Shown piece by piece: positions 1-8,800 of a DNA stretch of 64,000 bases (within the stretch, counting starts at the first letter, position 1; the number at the start of each line of letters is the position of its first letter). Location: NCBI RefSeq assembly GCF_021483235.1, contig NZ_JAKEEC010000002.1:177886-241885 (forward strand), read 5' to 3'. The translations under genes and the position numbers were made by a program. The notes beneath the pieces are model-generated. The model saw only the letters and a program-made list of their open reading frames with translations, was not told where the DNA came from and searched no databases. This DNA is from Arthrobacter alkaliphilus. GTDB lineage: Bacteria; Actinomycetota; Actinomycetes; Actinomycetales; Micrococcaceae.

Positions 1-1
1 C

Positions 2-3000
2 TGTTCACCGTCCGCTGCCGAACTCGCCTTCGCCATCGGCTCTGTCGCCTTGCTCCCGAGGCACCACGGCCCGGAGCAACCGGCTCCGCCAAGAACCACC
101 CCGATGCAAGGAACCGGGGCCGTCCCGGAGCACACCCCGGGAGCACAGGAAGAAAGGGCGGACCCGCACAGTGTCTGGCTCAGGCTCGGCACCAGCCCGC
201 AGAACGCCCGTGTTGCACTCGATCCCGCTGACTCCGGCTTTCAGCCGCCGCAGTTGGGCCCGGTTCCGCTAGTTCTGGACCCTTCTCTGCAAACCGTTTC
301 GCTCTCGGGACCCGAGGCCAGGGTGCAGGGACTGTTCAGGTTCATCCTCATGCAGCTGGCGGCCTTTCCCGGCGCAAGCAACATCCCGGTCCTCATACAC
401 GGACCCATATCCCACTTGCCGTCAAGCGCGCGCTTTCTCCCCCGCGCCACCTTGACCACGGACGCGCGTTCAGCCGCAGTTGTCCTGTCGTCGCCCGCAG
501 ACAGACCGGGTGCACTCTTCCTGATGGGGCCCGAAGGTGATCCCGAGGCCGGCCCACTCCGGCTGGCGGCGATCAAGTCCGGTTGGAGAATCTTCCAGAG
601 GTCCGCGGGCGGTGACGGAACCAGTTGCACCGTCGAGCTTTTGAACAAGCGCGCAATCCTGCGCTCGGGCCTGTCGGAAACTGAGTTCGACCCTGACCTT
701 GTGCTGCCCGAAGTCTTCGATCGATACTGTCGCTCAGTGGCGGGAATGCCAGGCCCGGCGACAGAAGGGGCACACGTTGTCCCCGATACTTGCCAACTTG
801 CCGAATTGCTTCCCCCGGATGCTCCAAGCATCGCAGGCCGCTGGAGCGCTTCTTCGATGTGCGGAGGACTGTCAGCGGTGATCGGGCAAGGAGCCGACGT
901 GGCGCGGTCGCTGGACCTGGTTTCCGATGGCCCACATCTTCTTGTGGCTGGAACGACGGGCTCGGGAAAGTCGGAGCTTCTGCGCACCATCGTGTCGGCT
1001 ATCTCGCTGACCCACAGCCCGGACAGGGTCAACTTCCTGTTTGTTGATTTCAAGGGAGGTTCGGGACTCGGTCCGTTGCTCGACCTTCCGCACTGCGTCG
1101 GAATGCTTACGGACCTCAGTGAGCATGAGCTCGAACGCACCCTCTCCTCCCTCCGGGCCGAGGTTCGGATGCGGGAAGCGATCCTTGCGACGGCAGGTGT
1201 TCCTGACGTGCCCGCGTACTGGGCCAAAGCCCGGGGAACGGTGGGGGCCGCCGCTGGACGAAGAAGCGACTTCCCCGTCCTCCCCCGCCTGGTACTCGTC
1301 ATCGACGAATTCAGGATGCTTATCGAAGAAGCCCCGGACGCCCTGGCCGAATTGATGCGGATCGCCACGGTAGGCCGGTCCCTGGGAATTCACCTCATCA
1401 TGGCTACACAACGGCCGCAAGGTGCGCTGAGTGCGGACATCCGCGCCAACGTCACCACGAGCATTGCCCTGCGCGTCCAGTCGGAAATGGAATCCCGGGA
1501 CGTTATCAACTCACCGGCGGCAGCGTGGATTCCGGTGTCCCGGCCTGGCCGCGCCTATATGGTCCGCGGAGGGGAGGCTGCCGGGCCGTTCCAGTCGGCA
1601 ACCCTCTCGGCAGCCGAAAAAACCCGGGCCCTCACCCAGGCCGTTGCTTTACCCGCAACCGGGACGCTCCGCTTCGCCGCCTGGTCCGAAACCGCGAACG
1701 GCGCGACTCAAGATGGGATTGCAACGCCCGCGGAAGCCGCCCGTCCCGTTATCGAAGCAATCAACGGGGTTTGGGAAACCTACGGGGGTACGCCGCTCCG
1801 TAGGCCCGTCGCGCCTCCGCTTCCGGAGTCCATCCCGCTTCACGAAACCCTGCCGATGATGGCAATGGCAGGTAGGCACGCGGCAAGCGGATGGCCGGCG
1901 GGGCCGACCGCTTACCTTGGCTTGGCGGACTTGGCCATGCAACAACGCGTCGCCGACGTGTTCTGGACTCCGCTCGTCCACGGGAATCTTGGCCTCGTTG
2001 GCCCTCCCGGAAGTGGTGTCGAAGATGGCTGCAAAGCGGCAGCGGCGCAGCTTGTTGGAAGTGCGGAAGAATGCCATCTCTATGTCCTCGACGGTGACGG
2101 TTCATACAACGACGTGGCAGTCGAGGGACGAGTGGGGGCCATCGCCTCCCCCAACGACGTCAGAAGGGCAGTCCGCATCCTGGAGAGGCTCGTCGCTGAG
2201 ATATCGGCGCGGCAATCCCCGGGAACCACCGGCCAAGACCCGCTTCTGCTGGTCATCACCAATTGGGGTTCGTGGATCTCCCGGTTGCGCCCCGGACCGC
2301 TGGCCTGGGCCGAAGACCTGATCCATACCCTCGTCCGCGACGGACCGAAGGCAGGACTGGCTGTCCTTGTCACCGGTGATCGTGAACTGACCACGTCGCG
2401 CATGTTCGCTGCTATCACGAACCGCGCATACTTCCCCGTGGGGACCACAGAGGAAGGACGGTGGGCATGGCCACGGTTCGCGTCGATGAAGCCACTGAAG
2501 GGGCGGGCCATCGTGAGCGGCGGCTTGCTTGATGTTGACACCGTGGTCACGCAGTTCGTCGCGCCGCCGACGAGCGCGGCCTGGCCATACTGCGTGCCCC
2601 CGGAACCTTCACGACGCCCGTTCCGGGTGGATCCCTTGCCGGAGTTCATCCGGGCTTCGGATCTCGTGACCCATGGTCGAACGGAACCCGCCGTCCTCTC
2701 CCGCGCCGGCGCTCCGGATTCAATACTCCTCGGGGTTGGAGGGGACGAGCACGAACCTGCTTGGATCACATTGCCCCGGGCAGGTGTCCTCCTCGCTCTT
2801 GGGACTCCCGGGTCCGGCAAGTCGTCGTTACTCAGCGCGTTGGCCATGCTCAATCCGGGCCATCACTGGCGGGCACCACCCGAAGGGGCCGATCCTGACG
2901 TCTTTTGGGCGGCATTCCACCGGGATGCAAGCCGTAGGCTCGTGGGCACGGAGGTCATCCCCCTCCTGGACAACGTCGAAGGCCTGAGCAGCGAAACGGC

Positions 3001-3256
3001 CGCCCTCCTGGCTGAGCTTCCCGGCATGGGCTACTCGGTGGTGGCAACTGCCGGCAACCCGGCCCTCATGCACAGGATGCCGCTTGCGTCACTCGCCAGA
3101 AACCACGGATTCGGAGTTCTCCTCGGCAACGGGCCGCCTGCCGCGGGAGATTTCTTCGGCGTACGCATTGACGCCGACGAGGAACCGCCGCCGGGTCGTG
3201 CCGTCCTTATCGGGAACGGACGAATATGCTCCGTCCAGATCGCCGCGCCCTGCTAG
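2..3256 (+). CDS. FtsK/SpoIIIE-type multi-ATPase (EssC/EccC-like), 5' partial
   Basis: C-terminal part of a large type VII secretion-like or FtsK-like ATPase. The frame is open to the window edge, so the true start and probably FHA and membrane domains lie upstream; an in-frame TTG at 50 is not convincing as the start. Counted from that TTG, a canonical Walker A (GTTGSGKS) lies near residues 301-308. It is followed by FVDFKGGSG, a Walker B (VLVIDEF) and the MATQRPQG sensor region, the typical FtsK/SpoIIIE core. A second nucleotide-binding module has a degraded P-loop (GPPGSGVEDG, no Lys). A third has an intact P-loop near residue 918 (GTPGSGKS). This one-good, one-degenerate, one-good pattern is typical of EssC/EccC proteins that move WXG100 substrates. 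No WXG100 gene is visible in the window, so the secretion role is inference from the family. The gene converges with its right neighbour over 24 bp. Confidence 0.85.
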   Translation, partial: CSPSAAELAFAIGSVALLPRHHGPEQPAPPRTTPMQGTGAVPEHTPGAQEERADPHSVWLRLGTSPQNARVALDPADSGFQPPQLGPVPLVLDPSLQTVSLSGPEARVQGLFRFILMQLAAFPGASNIPVLIHGPISHLPSSARFLPRATLTTDARSAAVVLSSPADRPGALFLMGPEGDPEAGPLRLAAIKSGWRIFQRSAGGDGTSCTVELLNKRAILRSGLSETEFDPDLVLPEVFDRYCRSVAGMPGPATEGAHVVPDTCQLAELLPPDAPSIAGRWSASSMCGGLSAVIGQGADVARSLDLVSDGPHLLVAGTTGSGKSELLRTIVSAISLTHSPDRVNFLFVDFKGGSGLGPLLDLPHCVGMLTDLSEHELERTLSSLRAEVRMREAILATAGVPDVPAYWAKARGTVGAAAGRRSDFPVLPRLVLVIDEFRMLIEEAPDALAELMRIATVGRSLGIHLIMATQRPQGALSADIRANVTTSIALRVQSEMESRDVINSPAAAWIPVSRPGRAYMVRGGEAAGPFQSATLSAAEKTRALTQAVALPATGTLRFAAWSETANGATQDGIATPAEAARPVIEAINGVWETYGGTPLRRPVAPPLPESIPLHETLPMMAMAGRHAASGWPAGPTAYLGLADLAMQQRVADVFWTPLVHGNLGLVGPPGSGVEDGCKAAAAQLVGSAEECHLYVLDGDGSYNDVAVEGRVGAIASPNDVRRAVRILERLVAEISARQSPGTTGQDPLLLVITNWGSWISRLRPGPLAWAEDLIHTLVRDGPKAGLAVLVTGDRELTTSRMFAAITNRAYFPVGTTEEGRWAWPRFASMKPLKGRAIVSGGLLDVDTVVTQFVAPPTSAAWPYCVPPEPSRRPFRVDPLPEFIRASDLVTHGRTEPAVLSRAGAPDSILLGVGGDEHEPAWITLPRAGVLLALGTPGSGKSSLLSALAMLNPGHHWRAPPEGADPDVFWAAFHRDASRRLVGTEVIPLLDNVEGLSSETAALLAELPGMGYSVVATAGNPALMHRMPLASLARNHGFGVLLGNGPPAAGDFFGVRIDADEEPPPGRAVLIGNGRICSVQIAAPC

Positions 3257-3280
3257 GGAGTCCTGCCCATCTGAACACAG

Positions 3281-3772
3281 CTAGAGGACGCCGCGGGATC
3301 CGCCGGCCCGGGAGGCAAAGGCCACCACCCGCTTGTCGAACAGAAAGACAATAGCGGCCAAAGCCGGCACCACCATGGCCAAGCCGGCGAAAACCAGCCC
3401 GGCGGTAATGGTGGGAAAACCGATCGTCAGGGCGAACAACTGGGCAACCAGCGCCGGCGCCCGGGTCCAACGGTAGCCGCGGAACAGGAAGTGTCCCACG
3501 GCAAACAACAATGCAGAAAATGCCAACAGAAGGCCCAAGGTGAACACGGCTCCCCAGAAGGAGGCAACCGGTGCCCCTGTCACGAGCTCGTAAATATACA
3601 GCGCGCCGGCGGTCAAGAGTGCAAGAGCCTCAAGCACAACCACAATCGAAATGACAATGATTCCTGCAGGGCGCGGTCGGCCGCCGGATGCTCCGGCTTT
3701 GTCGCGGCTGGACCCTTGGCCGTCGCCGGGCGCCGCTGGGTCATGGTTAGGGTTCAGAGGGGGTCTTGACAC
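3281..3772 (-). CDS. Small four-helix membrane protein, unknown function
   Basis: 163-residue protein with a GTG start. A hydrophilic N-terminus of about 35 residues rich in Pro, Gly and Asp is followed by four hydrophobic segments: IIVISIVVVLEALALLTAG, FWGAVFTLGLLLAFSALLF, the stretch around LFALTIGFPTITAGLVFAG, and VVPALAAIVFLF. It ends in a short basic tail. I recognise no catalytic motif. It is read divergently from whiB1, with 229 bp between them, and converges with the ATPase gene. Similar short, conserved integral membrane proteins are common in Micrococcaceae and remain uncharacterised. Confidence 0.75.
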   Translation of the reverse strand: MSRPPLNPNHDPAAPGDGQGSSRDKAGASGGRPRPAGIIVISIVVVLEALALLTAGALYIYELVTGAPVASFWGAVFTLGLLLAFSALLFAVGHFLFRGYRWTRAPALVAQLFALTIGFPTITAGLVFAGLAMVVPALAAIVFLFDKRVVAFASRAGGSRGVL

Positions 3773-3905
3773 ACTGGCACACTACCGGACATAGTCGAAT
3801 ACCTGTGAGTAGGCCGGTATCCGATGTGATGCATCGCTCATCGTTTCAAACGCTTGAACCCCTTGTTTACATGGCGTTAACATGACACGCTTGACTCAGA
3901 CGACC

Positions 3906-3928
3906 AAGGGGGCCCAATGGGTCCCCTT
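3906..3928 (+). other. Hairpin upstream of whiB1
   Basis: Arms AAGGGGGCCC (3906-3915) and GGGTCCCCTT (3919-3928) pair over ten positions with one G-U pair and a 3-nt loop, followed by TTCCTAT. It lies 75-95 nt ahead of whiB1. It could be a leader or attenuator structure if transcription starts upstream, or a terminator of a short transcript. No function can be fixed from sequence. Confidence 0.4.
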
Positions 3929-3943
3929 TCCTATGAAGCCTCT

Positions 3944-3959
3944 CGTGAATATTTTCACA
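3944..3959 (+). promoter_or_regulatory. CRP/GlxR-like operator upstream of whiB1
   Basis: CGTGAATATTTTCACA matches the CRP-family consensus TGTGA-N6-TCACA at nine of ten defined positions. It ends 42 bp before the whiB1 ATG. Mycobacterial whiB1 is known to be controlled by the cAMP receptor protein through sites in its promoter, so both position and target fit. A weaker half-match (TGTGATGCATCGCTCA) lies at 3825-3840. Confidence 0.6.
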
Positions 3960-4001
3960 AAAGGCTTTAACTAGTACTCACGAATGGAGTGACTGATCAG
4001 C

Positions 4002-4250
4002 ATGGATTGGCGTAACCGCGCAGCCTGCCTTGACAAGGACCCGGAGCTTTTCTTCCCGGTAGGAAACACCGGCCCTGCGCTTCTCCAGATCGAGGAAGCG
4101 AAAAGTGTCTGCCGTCGCTGCCCCGTCGTGGACACATGCCTTCAGTGGGCGCTTGAATCCGGCCAGGACGCCGGCGTCTGGGGCGGAATGAGCGAGGACG
4201 AGCGACGCGCACTCAAGCGCCGCGCCGCCCGCGCGCGCCGCGCTTCCTAG
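4002..4250 (+). CDS. whiB1: WhiB1-type iron-sulfur transcription factor
   Basis: 82-residue WhiB-family protein. The four cluster ligands are visible at Cys9, Cys37, Cys40 and Cys46 (CxxCxxxxxC in the centre), followed by the GVWGG turn (58-62) and a basic C-terminal DNA-contact tail (ALKRRAARARR). The DWRxxAxC start and the EDPELFF-like DKDPELFFPVGNTGPAL stretch match M. tuberculosis WhiB1, an essential, nitric-oxide-responsive [4Fe-4S] regulator that works with the primary sigma factor. GGAG lies 12 nt before the ATG. The divergent neighbour on the right is pdtaS, as in mycobacteria, which supports orthology. A CRP-like site lies upstream. Confidence 0.95.
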   Translation: MDWRNRAACLDKDPELFFPVGNTGPALLQIEEAKSVCRRCPVVDTCLQWALESGQDAGVWGGMSEDERRALKRRAARARRAS

Positions 4251-4293
4251 GCGACCACGCACGCAAAGTATGGCGCCCGAGACAGGGGATACG

Positions 4294-4331
4294 CGAAGAT
4301 GGCCCGGACCGTAAGGTCCGGGCCATCTTCG
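4294..4331. terminator. Bidirectional hairpin terminator between whiB1 and pdtaS
   Basis: Seventeen perfectly paired positions (4294-4310 with 4315-4331) around a GTAA loop. It lies between the convergent whiB1 and pdtaS genes, 43 bp after the whiB1 stop and 20 bp after the pdtaS stop. Confidence 0.85.
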
Positions 4332-4351
4332 TCTATCTGCCACGTCGGTCG

Positions 4352-5821
4352 TCAGCTTCGCACCAGGTTCAGGACGATCTCGACGGCGGTGCCGCCGCCG
4401 TCGCGCGGCATCCATTGAATACTGCCGCCCAATTCGCTCGTGACGAGTGTCCGCACAATCTGAAGGCCAAGACCCTCAGCGTACGAGCCCTCGGGCAGTC
4501 CGACGCCATCATCGGCAATCGTCACCGTCAGAAGCTCATCGCCGCGCTCCCCCGTGGAACGGTCGGCCATCAACCACACTGTTCCGGCGCGTCCCTCGAG
4601 GCCATGCTCCACTGCATTTGTCACGAGCTCATTGATGACCAAGGCAAGGGGCGTCGCGAAGTCGCTCGGCAATTCGCCGAACAGGCCGGCACGCTCGGTC
4701 CGGACGTGCTGCGAGGGTGAAGCTACTTCGGCCGAGAGCCTGAACTGCCGTCCGATGAGTTCATCGAAATCAACACTCTGCGTGAGGCCTTGCGAAAGCG
4801 TCTCGTGTACCAATGCGATCGTCGCCACCCGCCGCATTGCCTGTTCCAGGCCCTGCTTCGCCTCGTCGCTGACCATCCGTCGTGACTGCATACGGAGCAA
4901 AGCGGCCACCGTCTGCAGATTGTTCTTGACGCGGTGGTGGATTTCACGAATCGTCGCGTCCTTGGTCACCAGTTCGAGTTCGCGGCGTCGCAGTTCGGAC
5001 ACGTCGCGGCACAAAACCAAGGCACCGAAGCGATGCTTTTCATCCCGCAACGGAATTGCCCGCAAGGACAAGCTGACTCCGCGGGACTCGATTTCGCTGC
5101 GCCACGGCATTCGACCAGTCACCACCAGCGGCAACGTCTCATCCACCATCCGCCGGTCTTTGAGGAGTCCTGCCGTAACCTCAGCGAGGGACCGCCCCTC
5201 CAGGGTTTCCACCTCGCCGAGACGGCGAAAAGCGGAAACACCGTTGGGGCTCGCATACTGGACGATGCCGTCGGCGTCGAGCCTGATCAGGCCGTCACCC
5301 ACGCGGGGAGCGCCACGGCGGGAACCTGTTGGTGAAGCGAAATCCGGCCAGAGGCCCAGCGTCCCCATCCGGAGCAGGTCGTAGGCGCATTGCCTGTAGG
5401 TGAGCTCCAGGCGGGAAGGCATGCGTGAACTCGACAGGTCCATGTGGGACGTGACGACCGCAAGGGTCCGTCCGTTCCTGACCATCGGCACGGCCTCGAC
5501 GCGAAGGGCCATCTCGCTGCTCCAGCTCGTTTCGCTGGAGCGTTCGATGGAACGGCTGGACCACGCCTTGTCGACGATCGGTCGCAGATCAGAGCGGATG
5601 CCCTCCCCCACGAAGTCCGCATGGAACACCGTGTGGCTTGTCGATGGCCTGACGTGCGCAAGCGCAATGTAGCCGTACTCAGGATGCGGGAACCATAACG
5701 CCAGGTCCGCGAACGCCAGGTCGGCGACCATCTGCCAGTCGCCGACCAGGAGGTGCAGCCATTCGGCATCTCCAGGCCCGAAATCAGCGTGCTCCCTGAT
5801 GGGGTCTGTAAAGATTGCCAC
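4352..5821 (-). CDS. pdtaS: PdtaS-type sensor histidine kinase
   Basis: 489-residue cytosolic kinase of the HisKA_2/HWE type with no membrane segment. The N-terminal 150 residues look like a GAF domain (WLHLLVGDWQMVADLAFADLA) and residues 175-280 form a PAS domain. The dimerisation/phosphoacceptor motif EIHHRVKNNLQ follows (His296 expected to be phosphorylated). The ATPase domain carries the N box (VINELVTNAVEHG) and G box (DDGVGLPEG). In mycobacteria PdtaS phosphorylates the ANTAR antiterminator PdtaR; no ANTAR gene is in this window. The GTG start has GGAGG six bases upstream. Convergent with whiB1, matching Rv3219/Rv3220c. Confidence 0.92.
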   Translation of the reverse strand: MAIFTDPIREHADFGPGDAEWLHLLVGDWQMVADLAFADLALWFPHPEYGYIALAHVRPSTSHTVFHADFVGEGIRSDLRPIVDKAWSSRSIERSSETSWSSEMALRVEAVPMVRNGRTLAVVTSHMDLSSSRMPSRLELTYRQCAYDLLRMGTLGLWPDFASPTGSRRGAPRVGDGLIRLDADGIVQYASPNGVSAFRRLGEVETLEGRSLAEVTAGLLKDRRMVDETLPLVVTGRMPWRSEIESRGVSLSLRAIPLRDEKHRFGALVLCRDVSELRRRELELVTKDATIREIHHRVKNNLQTVAALLRMQSRRMVSDEAKQGLEQAMRRVATIALVHETLSQGLTQSVDFDELIGRQFRLSAEVASPSQHVRTERAGLFGELPSDFATPLALVINELVTNAVEHGLEGRAGTVWLMADRSTGERGDELLTVTIADDGVGLPEGSYAEGLGLQIVRTLVTSELGGSIQWMPRDGGGTAVEIVLNLVRS

Positions 5822-5850
5822 TGCACCTCCATATGACGCCGGGCTTGTCC

Positions 5851-8800
5851 CTAGCGTCGAACGATTGACCTCAAGAGCCTCAATGCTACCGACAGCGAAG
5901 CCATGTCGTCGGCCTCCAGCGCGTTGACCTCGTCAAACATGCTCTTCGCGCGTCCCAGTTGCTCGGCGTTGAGCTCCTCCCAAGCCCGCAGGCGGGCCTC
6001 GGCGTCGAGGCCGGCGTCGGTCGATTCGAGCACCGACGTCGTCATGTCCGCCACGGTCGAGTAGAGATCGTCACGCAAGGCCGCGCGGGCAAGCGCCTGC
6101 CAGCGGTCATCACGCGGGAGCGCCGTGATTCGTTCCAGCAACGAGTCGATGTGGAAGCGGTCGAACACCGTGTAATAGACATGGCTGACCTCTTCCACGC
6201 GGGCCTCGCGGCTTTGGGTGATCTTGGCGATGTCCAACAGCACGAAACTCTCGAACAGCTCTGCCCAGCGATGGGCCAGGGTGTCGGGGAGGCCCCAAGA
6301 GCGTGCCTTTTCGAGCCAACCCGTGACCCGCTCTTTGTCGCTGCCGCGCAGGTAGTCGAGCAACCTGGCCCGCATCGGATCCATCATCGGCTTGAATTCC
6401 GCGACGATCTCGGAGATCGGCTTCGAGGCGTTGCCCTGGCTGAGCAACCAGCGAACGGCGCGGTCCAAAAGCCTCCGGATATCGAGGTGGATGGTGCTCC
6501 AGTGTTCCGTGGGGAATGAAGCAGGCAAAGCATTGAGCTGCTGCACCATCGAGTCGAGTTCGTAAATCTCGCGGAGCGCGACGAATGCCTTGGCGACGGC
6601 GACCTCGGTAGCCGAGGTCTCTTCCATGGTGCGGAACGCGAAGGTAATGCCGCCGAGGTTGATCATGTCGTTGGCCACCACGGTTGCGATGATTTCCCGA
6701 CGCAACGGGTGGGTGTCCAGTTCGGCGTCGAACCGTTCGCGGAGCTGCTTCGGGAAGTAGGAGCGGATCGTCTTACGGAACCAGGGATCGTCCGCCAGGT
6801 CACTGTCCCGCAATGCCGAGCCCAGTTCTATCTTGGCGTAGGCGGCGAGCACGGACAGTTCCGGGGACGTCAAGCCCTGGCCCTGTTCCAGCCGCTCGCG
6901 AAGCGCTTCGGTGGTCGGCAGCGCTTCGAGGTCGCGCTTGAGATCGGCGGACTTCTCGAGCCAGTCCATCAGGCGCTCGTAGCTCGGGCTCCATTCGGCG
7001 ACGCGTGTGCGGTCGTTGAGCAACAGGATGTTCTGATCGATATTGTCCTCGAGCACAAGGCGCCCGACCTCGTCGGTCATGTCGGCGAGGAAGGACGTTC
7101 GTTCGGAAGCATCCAGTTTTCCTGCGGCCACCATACGGTCCACGAAGATCTTGATGTTGACTTCATGGTCGGAACAATCCACGCCGGCAGAGTTGTCAAT
7201 TGCGTCGGTGTTGAGGATGACGCCCTGCAAGGCGGCCTCGATGCGACCGCGTTGTGTCAACCCAAGGTTGCCGCCTTCGCCTACAACCTTGACGCGAAGT
7301 TCGCGCCCGCTCACACGGATGGCGTCGTTCGCCTTGTCGCCCACCTCCGCGTGGGACTCGGTGCTGGCCTTGACGTATGTTCCGATCCCGCCGTTGTAGA
7401 GGAGATCGGCCGGAGCCAGGAGTATTGCACGCAGGAGTTCAGGAGGACTCAGCTGAACCGTTCCATCCGGCAGGCCCAGGGCCCGGCGGACTTCCGGCGA
7501 GATCGGGATGACCTTGGCTTGGCGGGGATAGACGCCGCCGCCCGCGCTGATGAGCGAGCGGTCGTAGTCGTCCCAGGAGGACCGGGGCAGCTCGAAGAGG
7601 CGCTGCCGCTCGCCGAAGGACGAAGCCGCATCCGGCGTCGGGTCCAGGAAGATGTGGCGGTGGTCGAAAGCCGCCAGGAGCCGGATGTGCTTGGAAAGCA
7701 GCATTCCGTTTCCGAACACGTCGCCGGACATGTCGCCGACGCCGACCACGGTGAATTCCTCGGTCTGGGTATCCAGATCCAGCTCGCTGAAGTGGCGTTT
7801 GACGGACTCCCATGCGCCGCGGGCGGTGATGCCCATCGCCTTGTGGTCGTACCCCACCGAGCCACCCGAAGCGAAAGCGTCTCCCAGCCAGAATCCATAC
7901 TCGGCGGCCAGGCCGTTAGCGGTGTCCGAGAACGTTGCCGTGCCCTTGTCCGCCGCCACCACGAGGTACGAATCATCGTCATCCTGACGGACAACGTCCG
8001 ACGGCGGCACAATCTTCTCTCCGTCGGCTGTGGTCACGAGGTTATCCGTGAGGTCAAGCAGGCCGCGGATGAAGGTCTTGTAGCTTTCGATGCCCTCGGC
8101 CATCCAGGCGGCACGGTCAAGCGCCGGATCCGGAAGCTGCTTCGCGAAGAAGCCGCCCTTGGCGCCGGTCGGCACAATCACGGCATTCTTCACGGTTTGC
8201 GCCTTGACCAGCCCGAGGATCTCGGTACGGAAGTCTTCACGGCGGTCGGACCACCGCAAACCGCCGCGGGCCACCTTGCCGAACCGCAAGTGCACGCCTT
8301 CGACGCGGGGCGAATACACCCAGATCTCGTACTTTGGCCGTGGGAACGGCAAGCCGTCGATTGTTGTCGGATCGAGCTTGAAGCTGACGTACGACTTGCC
8401 CTGGAAGTAGTTCGTGCGCAGCGTCGACTCAATGAGGTTGACGAAAGTCCGCAGGACCCGGTCGGCGTCGAGCGTGGCCACTTGGTCAATTGCTTCGGCC
8501 AGCGCGGCGCGGGCATCCTCCTGGCGGGCCGGTCGCGCAGCGTCAGGAGAAGAAGGATCAAAACGCGCCCCGAAGAGGTCAATCAGGCCGCGGGCGACCT
8601 CCGGGTTGGCGAGAAGCGTATCCGCAATGAACCCGAAGGAGTTGGTGTTCCCCATTTGGCGCATGTACTTCGCATAGGCCCGGAGCATGACAACCTGCCG
8701 CCAGTGAATGCCCTCGCGGAGCACGAGGCGGTCGAAACTGTCGGATTCCACCGCACCGGTCACCGCGGCACTGAAGGAGTCCGCCAGGAGCTGGCCGGTT

